Notes: generated by a model from the letters alone, not told the origin. A stretch of 64,000 nucleotides of DNA from Scilla litardierei (GCA_030789695.1 CM061132.1:152590597-152654596), one strand, 5' to 3'; counted from the first letter of the stretch, positions 10,482-21,934 are shown. Made by a program: numbers and translations.

Positions 10482-11050
10482 AGGTTTTCTTTGTGTTGAC
10501 GCATGGATGCTTCTCTTTTAGATGGGGTTTATATAAGAGATGAGGTGGAGATCAATTAGAATCCCTTGGGATATGGAGATTGGATGGAATCCTAACTTGA
10601 ATAGGATTTGAAGTAATCATATGGAAGATCTCTTCTAATCACAATAGGATATGGAGATTGAATTTTGATTGCAATAGGATTTGAATTTGAATGGCAATGT
10701 GATTTGAATTGGATCTCATTTAATCACAAATTGATTTGCATGAGATTCTCAATATCTCTCCATCTTTAACCAAGTCTTCATTTCTGTAGGAAAGTTTTGG
10801 TTCAACCATTTTTGATATGAATGAGATCTCTCCATATTTCTCCATATTTGACCAAGTCCAAATTGCAAATAAATTGCAATTTCTCCATCACTTTGACTAA
10901 GTCTTCTTTGCATATTTCTCTATCACGTTGACTAAATCCCCCTTTGAGTATTTACGAGCATGTCACTCCTGAAAACACTTAACACACACATCAAATCGTT
11001 CACACGTTTGTTATCATCAAACAAGAAGTCACCGATCATTGTATCCAACA

Positions 11051-12912
11051 ACACGTTGTATCCAACAGACACAATTAAAGCAGGTCTTCGACAACGTGTC
11101 TGATACTCCACGATGGTCGATTGACGACTCAGATCGACCCACAACAGAAGTAGCAGAAGGCGAGCTCCAGGTCGTCGATGGTGTAAACGGTGGTTCTTGC
11201 TCAGTTGGTGGAGATAGCTTTTTCTCCAATGGTCATTCAGTCGAAAGATTCCATAGCAGTGTCGAGGTCAAGGCGTGAGATAAGAAAATCTGCAAGGTAC
11301 TCGGAGTTGGTTTCATTTTCCTTTCCCGCAGTATGCATCGATGTTCCCAACTAATTCAGTGAGGTGGAGCATTCTAAAGACCTGAAGCGGTGGAGACGTG
11401 TGATGGACAAAGAGATGGAATCATTGGCTAAGAACGACACATGGGATCTTGTGGAGCTTCCAAAGGACAAGAAGGCAATTGGGTGTAAGTGGGTCTACAT
11501 CATGAAGGAAGGAGTCGAATCAGGAGATGTTCGCTACAAAGCTCGCCTCGTAGCGAAGGGCTTCGCACAGAGGGAAGGCATTGATTACAATGAGGTCTTC
11601 TCTCCTGTGGTGAAGCATTGCTCGATTCGGATCCTATTGGCGTTGGTTGCTCAGTTCGACCTTGAACTGGTGCAACTGGATGTCAAGACGGCATTCTTGC
11701 ATGGAGAGCTCGAAGAGGAGATCTATATGACTCAGCCCGATGGCTATGAGAGTGATGACGGTCGTGCATGTCGATTGAAGAAGTCGCTCTACGGGTTGAA
11801 GCAATCACCATGGCACTGGTATAAGCGTTTTGAACGCTTTATGACGGATGATCAAGGGTATGTTCGCCGCCCATATGATCATTGCATGTTCTATCGGAAG
11901 TTGGTTGACGGGTCCTTCATCTTTCTGCTTTATGTCGATGACATGCTCATAGCTTCATCGAATAAAGAGGAGATTTGGAGATGGAAATCTCAATTGAGTT
12001 CTGCATTTGAGATGAAGGATCTGAGCGAGGCACGGAGGATTCTTTGGATGGAGATCACAAAAGATGGAAGTGGATGTAAAGTTCATCTTTCAAAGAGTCG
12101 CTATTTGAAGTCTGTTATACAGAAGTTTGGCAGTAAGAAGATTAAATCTGTAGTTACTCCGCCTGCACTTGACTTCAAGCTCAATACCGAGCAGTGTCCG
12201 AAAACGAAGAAGAGAAGAAGCTCATGATGATCATACCGTATGCCAATGCGGTAGGAGCCTTGATGCATACAATGGTATGTACTCGACCGGATCTATCACA
12301 TGTTGTTAGCATGGTAAGTAGATACATGCACAACCTGGGGAGAGAGCACTGGCGAGCAGTGCAGTGGATCTTGCGATACATCAATGGCACAGTCGACGTC
12401 GGATTGACATATAGCCGAAGTTTTCATGGTCCGCACACGGACGGGTATGTCGATTCCGACTATGCAAGCGACTTGAATGGGAGGCGCTCGATGACAGGCT
12501 ACGTCTTCACCCTGGCAGACGCTCCAATATGTTGGTGGAATATCCTTCGATCTATGGTGGCGTTGTCTATTACGGAGGCAGAGTATATAGCATTGACTGA
12601 AGCGGTGAAGGAGACGATATGGCTGATGGGTTTGATGGATGATCTGGGAGTTTACCAAGACGATACGATGTCCATTGTGATAGCCAGAGTGCAGTGTACT
12701 TGGCTAAGAATCAGGTCTTCCATGCTCGTATGAAGCATATCAATGTTCGATTCCACTTTGTCAGTGACTATGTGGGAGAAGAAGACGTCGACATCAACTT
12801 GTTGAAGATCGAAACAGATGACAACCATGCGAATATACTGACGAATGTTGTATCGGGAGTCAAGTACAAGCATTGTTTGGACTTGCTCAATATGGTTCTT
12901 CAAAGAAATTAA
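11051..12912 (+). pseudogene. Element A spacer, reverse transcriptase and RNase H
   Basis: 11051-11280 reads as the low-complexity spacer that follows integrase in copia elements. From about 11355 the RT is clear: MDKEMESLAKNDTWDL, IGCKWVYIMKEG, YKARLVAKGFAQREG, QLDVKTAFLHGEL, SLYGLKQSP and the catalytic YVDDMLIA (codons at 11931-11954). After a frameshift near 12190, RNase H follows (YVDSDYASDLNGRRSMTGYV, SITEAEYIALTEA, then after another shift near 12670 YLAKNQVFHARMKHI). It ends LLNMVLQRN at 12912, just before the polypurine tract. Despite the frame breaks, the RT segment alone is open for 287 codons. Confidence 0.92.
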
Positions 12913-12934
12913 CATCGGCCCCAGGAGGGGGCAT

Positions 12935-13943
12935 TGAGGCTCGGTGGAGCCATTTGAGACTCGAAAGGGTCAAGCCAGTCCCAGTAGGGGACAGTCGTAG
13001 CTCGGCAGATCATCTGGTCCTTCGAGACATTTGGTTCTTCGGAACAAAATAAGGGGGAACACCATTCAATGCTCTACCAAGGTCAGTGAGGGTCGTTCAT
13101 TGGACGGAAGGCTCGAATCTTGCCAAGGTGGAGATTTGTGGAGAAGTTGGCTCGATTCTGCGCAGGAGAAGCAGTGCAGACGAGTTATCTTGTATAGAGG
13201 TAACTCGACTGTGCTCGGATTCGGCCTGACTTTGCACAAGTCAGATACGAGGATGTTATGCATATGGCTTCTACAGCACAGGTGGTCATTCGGTCGTTAG
13301 TTCGAGTCTGAGGGATGAACGCTCAGCATTGGATCGTTGGGTCGTAACGCGGTTAGAGTCCGTGTACGATCTAACGGTCATATGGAGGCTCAAAGGATGG
13401 AAGGCTCGTACGTATGGCTCGGTACTTCGGTCGTTCGATACAGAAGGAAGATCGCTCGGTCGAAGGGAGACCATTGGGATGCGGCCCACTAGGGTGCGGC
13501 AGCGGCCCACTAGAGTGCGACAACATTAATTGCGTAGAGCGGTGATTGGATATGAAGCCGTAATTGTCGGGATCCGTATCTTTAGGAATTCCTAGTCAAT
13601 GATGACACCTATTGTAACATATGGTTATAAATAGAGAGTTTTAGGTTAGAGTTTTGTGTGCAACATATTGGACCTTTAAGAGAGCCGTCATTTGTGAGAG
13701 CCAACTTTGAGAGATTATAATGAGTTTTTGGAGAGATCATTGTGTGTTTTTTCTTCGTTGGACGAAGAAAGAATATTTGTATTTGTTCTCTCCTCTCGTA
13801 ATAAAGTTCACATGTGTTCCCTCATGGTCGTCCACGGCCTAAAAGCAATTCTCTAAGTGCTCTATTGTTTTTGTTACTGATCTTCGTCCTCGGTCCCCGA
13901 CGATCCTGTGTATTCCGCTATGTTGGTGCTTCGCCGCACAACA
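12935..13943 (+). repeat. 3' LTR of element A
   Basis: Starts TGAGGCTCGG after the purine-rich ccccaggagggggcat (12920-12934) and ends CACAACA. A TATA box (TATAAATA) is at 13626-13633. Only its final 23 bp can be checked against the 5' LTR, so the left boundary rests on the polypurine tract and the TG start. Confidence 0.75.
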
Positions 13944-14918
13944 AAAACTAATAAACTTGAACAAGAAATTTCTTTGTGTGAATTGAAACATGAAGAATTT
14001 GTTTTTAAGTATGATGAAATTATTAAGAGCAAAAAGATTTTAAATGCAATTCATGTCACTATGTTTTTAAAAATAAATTAGAAAAGAAACATGTTATTTT
14101 GCATGCTAATAAAGAAAAGAACTATGCAATCATGTATAAGAATTTTGCTTGCAATAAGAGTGGTAAATCCATTGCTATTAACAAAGTGCTTCATAAGCAT
14201 TTGGAAAAATCACATCAAAAGCATCACGTCAATTTAAAAATCATGTCTTTATGCAATCATGTAATAAAAAGAATTCTATTTCTCAGAATAAGTTGCATGA
14301 TACACAATTTTGGGTTCCATAAAATTTGGACTAATTTGGAAAAAATGCATGTATAAATATGTTTATGAAAAATATGCATGAATCCAATCATTGTGTGTGC
14401 TTTTAAGGAAACAAATCCTAATTAGATTTGAGTTCTTATTGGTTAGATTTTTATGAACCAAATAATATTTGAGTATCCATTCTTAATGCTTATTTTAGAA
14501 GATACTCAATTTTTAATTTAAAAATAGAATTTAGATTACAGTGTAGTTTGAGAGTCTTGGATACGATTGAAATATTTTTTGAGTTGTATGATTTGACCAC
14601 ATTAACTAACCCCAATGACCCTAAATGAAAGGATATCAAGCTCTGATGTAGGTATCCTATTTGGTAGGGGGAGAGCATAAATGTTTCGATGCATTTTCTA
14701 AAAATGAAAGGGAGAGAGATGACATTATCTTTTACACTCCTATCTTTTTGATAATGCCAAAAGTGGAGAAGAGATGACATCATCAAAATCAAAGAGAATG
14801 CATCAATTGAGGGGTGGTATGCATATAGTCAGGAAAAGTAATAATTTAATGTGTTTAAATTTAGTTAAGTTTTTTGACTTTGATTTATATGTTTATCATC
14901 ATCAAAAAAGGAAAAGAA
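13944..14918 (+). pseudogene. Sirevirus element D internal remnant
   Basis: Opens with a coiled-coil gag C-terminus (LEQEISLCELKHEEF, YDEIIKSKK) immediately after element A's 3' LTR, so A inserted here. A worn KLHDTQFWVP motif near 14290 corresponds to the WVPK region of Sireviruses. No protease, integrase or RT follows. A polypurine-like stretch (tcatcatcaaaaaaggaaaa, 14897-14916) leads into the LTR. The 5' portion is outside the window, beyond A and the gypsy. Confidence 0.65.
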
Positions 14919-16415
14919 TGTTGGTTATTGGATTTCCCAATACATGTTTTGATGATTAACAAACATTAGATTTTGGCCTACTGAATTTCTTCAAGTGTGA
15001 TAGGATAAATTAGATCAGACATTGAGTGCTCAAGCTTGAAGGACACAAAGCAAGATCGCACTCCAATCTTGACATAGTGGTGTGACTCCAATGCAAAGAG
15101 CTTGAAGATATCTATGACAAGAACATGGATTCAAATGCAACATCATCAAGGATTGAAGACAATTTATATTTTAATGTAATATTTAATTTCTTGTCCTGGA
15201 ATATTATGTAAGGCATTAAAGATGTCACACACACTCACATGAATCCCTAGGAAAATAACTTAGAATTAAACGGAATTAATTTGTATCAAACGCCTTAGAA
15301 TTCATAGGCCACACTAGGCATTTATATCATAATTAGTCGACCAATCTGATACCATAGTCGACTAATAGATCAAAAATTCAATAACCAGATTTTGACCTGA
15401 TAGATGAGCCATTAGTAAATTAAATGGTCTACACTAGTAGACTAGAGTACACTTCCTAGTCGACTAGCCAGTCCTCTATTTCACTAATAATTGAACTCTA
15501 GTCGATTAATTCCTGGCAGAAAACTAGCTCTACCTCCTGACATTGTCTATTCGACCATGTGTTCATCTCCTAGTCGACTAGAAGCTCCTAGTCAACAAAT
15601 TAATGGACTCTAGTTAACTAGCTACTAGCTGTTGCAGAAAGCAAAATTTCTGTAACCTGCTATTTACTAGTCGTTTTCTTGAATATTTTAAGGATTTTAT
15701 CAAGTAGTTTCTCACCTCTATATATTGTGATCATTTCATGTTTATCACACATGGTTCTTAGACAATTTAAGTAAGCAAAAAAAGAAAAAGAAAAAAAGAA
15801 AATCTCAGAATAGCCCAAAAGCTCCAGCTCTCAATCTCCAACCTCTTGAGCTTAGTTTCTACTCTTTCAAAGATTAATCCTATAGAATAGAAACCCATTT
15901 CCCTAGCCACACTTCAATACAAAAGCGTCATCCTCAAGGCTTAGGGAGGTTGTACCTCATTGTGCTCAAAGTGTAACCTCAAATGTAAAGAGTAAACCTT
16001 AAGTGTGAGCCGATGGTATTGCTCTTGGTGGAGAGGTTATACACTCGTGTTTGATCGAGTGGTCTCCAGTCATCGGCTTGTGGTGTAGTAGATTTGGTTA
16101 TACTATTCAACTGAATAGTGGATTAAAGCCAAGTGAGACTTGGGATTGCATGTAGGTCACGTGATAACTGATATCACTGAACCATGATTAAAGATTGGTA
16201 TTTGTGATTGCTTGGCGTTGGCTTGAATTTTCTATCTACATATCTCTAGTTGTTGATTGATCCATTCACTTGCTTATACTTAAGTTTCCATTTATCTTGT
16301 TGCAAGTGATTTATTGATTAAGGATCAATTTGGTAACACAAATTGATTTCTTAGGTAGAAATATTTAGATGATTTTATTAAATGTATAAAAAAATTATTC
16401 ACCACCTCTCTAGTG
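14919..16415 (+). repeat. 3' LTR of Sirevirus element D
   Basis: Begins TGTTGGTTATTGGATTTCCC, the usual Sirevirus LTR opening also seen in B2. It contains a degenerate array of TAGTCGACTA words, then a TATA box (ctatatattg near 15718). It runs to a tail (attcaccacctctctagtg) matching the end of the B2 LTR on its sense strand. The extreme 3' end is missing; kinase-like sequence follows from about 16420. Confidence 0.75.
15335..15640 (+). repeat. U3 array of TAGTCGACTA palindromes in LTR D
   Basis: At least eight exact or one-off copies of (C)TAGTCGACTA(G) in about 300 bp, for example at about 15336, 15354, 15460, 15497, 15573 and 15590. The array ends about 80 bp before the TATA-like site near 15718. 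Copies are worn, consistent with an old LTR. Confidence 0.75.
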
Positions 16416-16419
16416 TTTC

Positions 16420-17395
16420 TGCTTGTCATTCACCTGCATGGACTCTACACCTCCATCACCACCATCCTCAAGTGACATTGCACTTTGGTTTGAAGCCTAG
16501 CAATATTTTGTTGGATGAAGAAACAGAAACAGCAACACATGTCAGTGATTATGGCATTGTCAAATTACTCCTTGGAAATATATCTGATTTTGGCATTGCC
16601 AAATTACTCCTTGGAAATATCTCTGTAGCATCAGTAAGTACACCAAGAACCATTGGTTATATTGCTCCAGCTAAATAGACTATTCAAAGTAAATTTAATG
16701 GAAAATTTATTTAATGTTACTATTAAGGACATTTGCCATTGAACATTGCATTATTTATCCTTTGTCTGGTTCTTTTTTCATGTTGGAATACTTTTACTGT
16801 GTGTGTTTTATTGGATGAACAAAAAGTTAACGGACTATTCTCATTTGACACATGGCAGGATAACTACCTTAGACTGCATTCATCTTTCTATAGTAATTTC
16901 TGATGATATCTTGTCTACACTAGTATGAGATTATGTTATAAATTTTCAATTTAGTTGTACTACATCATATTGTTACATTTTTCATAATCAATGACCAATA
17001 AATTAATCGAATATAACTTTTGTAACAGAGTATGGGTCTACATGAGAAGTCTCAAAAATGGATTATGTATATAACTTTGGTATTGTATTGCTGAAAACAT
17101 TCATCGGAAAAAGGCTGAGTGATATCATGTTTGATGGAGACTCAACTTTAAGAGAATGTGTTTGCAAAGCATATCATGCACCATTGTTGAATATTGTAGA
17201 TGGTAATATCTTTAAAGATGATTTCCTCACTAAACCACAATTTGAAGATCAAACAACCATAGTTTAGTGTTTGTCATGTATTATTGAGTTGGGTCTGGTG
17301 TGATCGAGCTAATCACCGAAACAAAGAATTCCAATGGTTGATTTCGCCTCCAGACTCTAGAAGATTAAAGCTAAGCATTTATCATAGTTATTTAG
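16420..17395 (+). pseudogene. LRR receptor-like kinase fragment (kinase domain, LRR-XII/FLS2-EFR-like)
   Basis: Two kinase pieces separated by an apparent intron. The first (16430-16678) reads HHHHPQVTLH, LKPSNILLDEE and TIGYIAP; the second (about 17033-17395) reads YVYNFGIVLLKTF, MFDGDSTLREC and TKPQFEDQTTIV, then a broken SPKQRIPMVDF tail. The wording is that of LRR-XII receptor kinases, which sense microbial patterns. It cannot work: the HRD-type motif has become HFG, DFG reads DYG, APE is APA, and there are stops. The activation segment is partly duplicated in tandem (about 16546-16584 and 16585-16623). No LRR or membrane part remains, because Sirevirus D's LTR lies directly upstream. Confidence 0.85.
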
Positions 17396-17559
17396 GCTTG
17401 ATATATAGTTGCATCCTTTTTGCTTAGTTTTGGCTTCTTTTGTTTGGAAAAAAACGTATTATGTTCCTTCTGTGATGTTAAAATTAGTCAACCATCACTA
17501 TAAAAAAGTTATATTTTGTTATCTTGGTTGCCTTCTTCGATAACTTCTATACTTTGCAA

Positions 17560-18900
17560 CATAGAGTTAGATCGGACTTTTTAAGTGTTTTGTAGACAAT
17601 AGGGGCGATTTGGAAATTTTTGGATTTTATGGGCGTTTTGGGAATTTTCAGATTTTATGGGCATTTTGGAAAATCGGTAATTTTATGTAACTTTTCTCTA
17701 TTTAAGGCTAGGGCCGGCTAGGAGAGTGGGTATGTTGAAATTGAGATTGATTTTTATAAATTGAGGAAAATGTCCCTCTTTCTACGGGAGGGTGCGGACG
17801 TCCCCTATCAATCGGCGTCTTGGAAGGACGATTACCCCTAAAATTGTAATCTTCTCTGTTTTATTTTCAGTTTACTACTAATAAATTCCAGATCTCGTTC
17901 GGTTCCTATCATTTTGGTATCAGAGCGACTATGAACCATATGAACAAGATGTGATCCATGAAAGGAGGAATTGGAGGACATCTCATGCAATTAGCCCAAT
18001 ATGTCAATTGAATCGGGAGATCAAGCAACTCGCGCTCCTCACAGCGAAAGGTGGAAACGACGACAAAAACCCTAATTTTGGGCGAAAGGCGTCAATTTGA
18101 GACGAGAAAGAGAAAAAATAGCGACAACCATGAACCATATCTGAAGAATGAGAAGAACACCGACACAGATCTGGAAAAGATGAAGGTAAATGGCACGGAT
18201 CTGAAGAAGACGGAGGAGAACAGCGTAAATCCGAAGCCCACAATGCAAAGCCACGAACCACGAAGCCCTAGGGCATCAAAACAACAAGAAATGAGTGTTC
18301 CGGCTGTGAAACAGAGGGGCCTGCCCCACCAAGGCATCCCCGAGGGGCTGCCGTCGCCCCAGAAGGGGTGCCAGCCCGTGTTAGGCCCCCAGGGGGCTGT
18401 CGCCCCTCCAGAGGGGGGACAGCCCGTGTTGGGCCCCCAGGGGGCTGTCGCTGCTCCAGAGGGGGGACAACCCCTCCTGGGCACCCCAGGGGCCTGCCGT
18501 CCCTCATGCAGGGGCGCCAGCCCCTCCAAGGAGTCGACAGCAAGGATTCGTCTTTTTTGACCTTAAACAGCCCGCGACGGAGCCCTTTCAGTAGTGTGAC
18601 GACGACGACGACCCTCCAGAGTACTTGTGGAAGCCCGACGACGCCCTTTGAACCCCGCCTTGACCTGACGATACTTTCCAGGACCCGTGTTGGCCCATTG
18701 ACACTCTTAAATGGCCCCAAGGCCATGGTTTTCAATTGGACGACCTTCTGAGTGTAAACATTTCAGTTTTGGTCATGGAGGACCTTCAGATCTGATGGAC
18801 GACTACCATGGATTTTTTCAGGACGTCACTGAAGGCGGTGGAGACCAATCTCATCCTTTTGATCCGGGAGGAGGCATGCAATCAACTTGGAAAGGATGGC
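17560..18900 (+). mobile_element. Gypsy-type remnant H: 5' LTR end, primer binding site, odd GC-rich ORF region
   Basis: An LTR tail ends ttcctatca at 17911 and is followed by TGGTATCAGAGC (17915-17926), a tRNA-Met primer binding site. The words gtgcggacgtcc and ggcgtcttggaa are shared with the Reina-like LTR at 2571-2878, so H is probably from that group. The LTR start is not resolved. Behind the primer site lies an ORF (18051-18560) rich in Lys/Glu and then in Pro/Gly/Gln repeats. No recognisable gag, protease, RT or integrase follows. It is either deeply truncated or a non-autonomous derivative. Confidence 0.5.
18330..18535 (+). repeat. GC-rich tandem repeat, about 54-bp unit
   Basis: Three to four diverged units built on ggcccccagggggctgtcg and ccagaggggggacagcccgt. 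The length is a multiple of three, so the ORF at 18051-18560 reads repeats of GPQGAVAPPEGGQPVL. Each unit is internally self-complementary (GGCCCCC/GGGGGCT). Base composition is strikingly different from the AT-rich surroundings. Confidence 0.8.
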
Positions 18901-19087
18901 CAACGCACTTCATTTGTACTGTATTTATTAGTTATTGAAATTTGTGTATATCAGGAGCAAACAAATGTTTTGTAATGTATGTGACAAGGGGGTTGGCATA
19001 TAATATTTATTGGATCTATATAATAGTTATTGGATATGTCCATTTAGAAGGATTAGGAGGGCAATATTGTGAGCTTTGCATGATCAC

Positions 19088-19304
19088 GTATATAGTCATT
19101 TTGAGAAATTTTGCAAACACTTCCTTTCTATTCTTTGAGTACATTGTAGTCAAATTGAGGCATAAGTGTAAATCTCTTCCATATATTTGTTCTCTTTGTA
19201 CAAATATGGAAGAAATTTACAATTATGCCTCAATTTGACTACAATGTACTCAAAGAATAGAAAGGAAGTGTTTCTAAATTTTCTCGAAATGAATATAGTT
19301 ATAA
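19088..19304. repeat. Long near-perfect hairpin (inverted repeat)
   Basis: 19117-19189 and 19201-19271 are reverse complements over about 71 bp with two or three mismatches and one small indel, around an 11-bp loop. A weaker extension of about 25 bp on each side brings each arm to about 100 bp. No TA or longer target duplication was found, so a MITE cannot be distinguished from a locus making small RNAs. Confidence 0.85.
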
Positions 19305-21640
19305 ACATACGAATGTATATATGAAATACTGCACACAAATGAGACTGGATCCCCTTTTTTTTCTTTGACAATAGTTACTGCAAATCAACTTCAAGTCTTT
19401 ATAACTATCTTGAATGAGCAATAACTTAAACTTGATAACTTAATCTTTCATTTGCAGATGAGGGTAGTTCTCAATAAATCGATAATGGACATATCCTATA
19501 ATGAGATATATTTAGATGATTGATTGAAACCCTCTTCAAGCAGAAAGGAAACAGATATATTTTTCATGCAGAAGAAGTATAAATCAGCAGCTGCATTTTC
19601 CAAATAAAGTTTACACTCACTTGTGGGCATTTGGTTTTTATGAAGACTATGGATACAGGATCACAAGAAAGGGGTAAATGAAAATGAGATACAGTTTGAA
19701 AAGGAAGCCGAGGTGGTATGCGATAGAATATATGATGTGCATACCATGTTGCAATACATGCTAGCTTTTCCGTCATAGGATGAGAACAACAACGACATGA
19801 TGATGCTGCTTAAAATCTGATAGATGTTGAATCTTTATCAAAATTGGTGGAAGAAAATGATAAATACATGCATAATAGATACAAGGAGTTTTCCCTGCCA
19901 TCGTTAATAATGAGACGTTTCCAAATCCAAACTCTAAGTGAGAAGGCAGTTACTCATTTTGAGATGATTCTTGATTTACTGAGAAGAGTTATTTTTGATG
20001 GTGAAAAAGCATTCCTTCAACACATAAGTGTTGACATGTTAAGTGCAGGCCATTGGTTCCATCATATGCATTCAGTGGTAGATGCTTAACCTTGCTTGGC
20101 AGTGCTTCATCTCATATCTTTGAACTAAGCGGATTGTTAAGGTTATGCATCCCAGCAGAATGCGGTTTAGGTTTGATAATTGCATGGAACTTGTGAAGAA
20201 TTGTAAGGATCATATTGAAGGTTTTAGAGCTGTAACATTCAAAAGTATAGTTGAGGCAGCACAACAAAAGGGGGACAGTGAGTTTGGTACGTACATCTCT
20301 GCTCCAGCTTACAAAAGGTCGCAGATAAGTTTGTTAACCGAGTAATTAAGAATCAAAATCTTATGTTTGTAGGTGTGGCAATTACAGATTCGACACATTT
20401 CAAAGCCCAACCCTTTGAAGTGGCTGAGTAACTGTTGTTTGAGTCCATTTTGAGAATCCAAATGGCAAAAGATGTAGGCAAAGGTCATGCATCTTACTAA
20501 TTGTATCATTTACCTGTAAGTGGTTAAGGAACAGTCAAGATCAACAAATTATCAAAATCGAAGATTAGAAGCTAAAAAATTATGTATATTCGTCTCTCGA
20601 AAGCAACTATTCACTAACTTGGTCAGATGATAATATTTCACCCTAGAGAAATTTGAGATGATCATATGTCATTAATACAAAAAGTAATAACCATGAAGAA
20701 ATATCACATGTCTAGCAGAACTTGCAGTAACACAGATCAAAAAGCACAAATAGGAATTTAATTACAGTCTGAAGATCTCGAATTGAGAAGTTAGGGTTCG
20801 AGAAATTACATAAAAGATATTAATAATTGAGGAACTTGCATAAAACCCGAAAATAAAAATCTCGAATCAATGATTCAGGGTTCGGGAAATTACCTCAGAT
20901 TCGGGCAATGCCAGAAAGATCGGCAGCGAAGATGATGGAGGAGGAAAATCAATTTCTTTGGGGAACTTCTTTGCGCACCCACCGTTTTACTCGCGGGCAA
21001 AACCATTGTACCACTTATTTATGTAGTCAAATTTTTGCACTGCGTATAGCAAATTTAAATGCCGACAATGCCCCGTTGTGTGCGTACTAGTGAGTACAAC
21101 GGCCGACCCGTCACCGCCGCCCTCCTCATCCGCCACATCAGCCAACCTTCTCAGAATATTTTGATTTTTGGAATGGTGCGTGATCATAGAAGGCTCTGTT
21201 TGGTACTTTTTCACCCCAAGAGGTCGCGAGAATCCCACCGGGTCGAGGCGAAACAGGGCTGCCTGAAGCGGATACTGGAAGGCGACTGGGACCGATAAGA
21301 CGGCGATGCCCAAGGGGATGCCGAGTCCTTGCAGTTCCCTGATTGGGATCTATATGATTGGGTTCTATGCTGACTCTACAACAAGAAGAACGCCTGGGAG
21401 AATAAGATAAAGGAGCAGGAAGTTGAGAATTCTGACAGTATTCATACTCTAGAATCTGAGAGCTCCCTGACTTTGATGATCATGTTCAACCTCTGCCTAC
21501 ATCAACAACTTCGATTCAAAGTTCCGAACGAGTCCAAATTGCTCTACCGCTCAAGGCCATCAAGGAAGATAATGATTGGTTCCATGGCCTAAATCTATTA
21601 ACCATTACATAATTAATAAAATCAGAACATGAATAAATAA
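19305..21640. other. Intergenic stretch, no supported gene
   Basis: AT-rich up to about 20900 with only short open frames (81 codons at 19844 and 66 codons at 20145), neither recognised. Two diverged copies of an agggttcg(a/g)gaaattac phrase lie at about 20791 and 20877. 20900-21330 is less AT-rich and may hold a small exon on the minus strand ending at a GAG/GTAATT splice-like junction near 20893, but I cannot name a product. Confidence 0.4.
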
Positions 21641-21850
21641 ATAACTGGTCAAAGATGGTGCTGGTCAGCCACATGCGGCTGGATCCGGCATCTGCAGTTG
21701 ATATTGTAGGTTAATGCCGAGGTCATTGGAGGGCTCGCACGCACGAGGAAAGGAGATTGACACGCACATATGTTTGTTTCGTACATGTACTTTTTTTTTT
21801 TGCTAATGCAAGAAGACAATTTGAACACCATGAAGACATGCAAAATGGAA

Positions 21851-21857
21851 TTTTATT
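21851..21857 (-). terminator. Likely polyadenylation signal of the U-box gene
   Basis: AATAAAA on the minus strand, about 80 bp downstream of the stop codon. Confidence 0.45.
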
Positions 21858-21934
21858 TCGTTATCAATCGGGATTACACACAGCAGGAAGAAATTCAACA
21901 CTGCATCAACTCCGTGGCTCCCCCGTTGATTAAA

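Larger units (their letters stand above)
4104..11050 (-). mobile_element. Sirevirus-type copia element B, rearranged and without pol
   Basis: On the minus strand: 5' LTR (7788-11050, itself interrupted), primer binding site (complement of TGGTATCAGAG at 7775-7785), and gag (7745-6073). Gag then meets a plus-oriented block (4193-6072) holding what should follow it (zinc knuckle, WVPK region, polypurine-like tracts, LTR start). The extreme left (4104-4192) is a minus-oriented copy of LTR positions of about 27-115, also present at about 10935-11025. No protease, integrase, RT or RNase H was found. The arrangement implies an internal inversion plus deletion. Confidence 0.75.
7788..11050 (-). repeat. 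5' LTR of element B, split by a solo LTR
   Basis: On the minus strand it starts TGTTGGATACAATG (11050) and ends AGATCCAACA (7788), followed by agtggtatcagagc, the tRNA-Met primer binding site. A foreign solo LTR (8606-10481) plus one copy of its 5-bp target duplication interrupts it. Removing these leaves about 1.38 kb. A minus-strand TATA-like site (cttatataaacc) lies near 10528-10536. No palindromic word array is visible in this LTR, unlike the one nested in it. Confidence 0.85.
2879..13943 (+). mobile_element. Ty1/copia element A, interrupted and degenerate
   Basis: The last 23 bp of its 5' LTR (2879-2901) are identical to the end of its 3' LTR (13921-13943). A primer binding site for initiator tRNA-Met (TGGTATCAGAG, 2905-2915) follows. 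The body is gag-protease (2951-4103), then a foreign Sirevirus block (4104-11050), then the post-integrase spacer, RT and RNase H (11051-12912) and the 3' LTR (12935-13943). The integrase is missing altogether, so the Sirevirus block replaced sequence rather than simply splitting it. The coding wording resembles the Tork/Tnt1 side of copia. Downstream sequence 13944-16415 belongs to an older Sirevirus (D) that A entered. Confidence 0.85.

Noticed and set aside
18300..18560. CpG island / host gene promoter
   Set aside because: The GC richness comes from a 54-bp tandem repeat behind a retroelement primer site, not from a promoter context.
19844..20345. Two short plus-strand frames (81 and 66 codons) that could be exons
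   Set aside because: No recognised domain, no convincing splice sites linking them.
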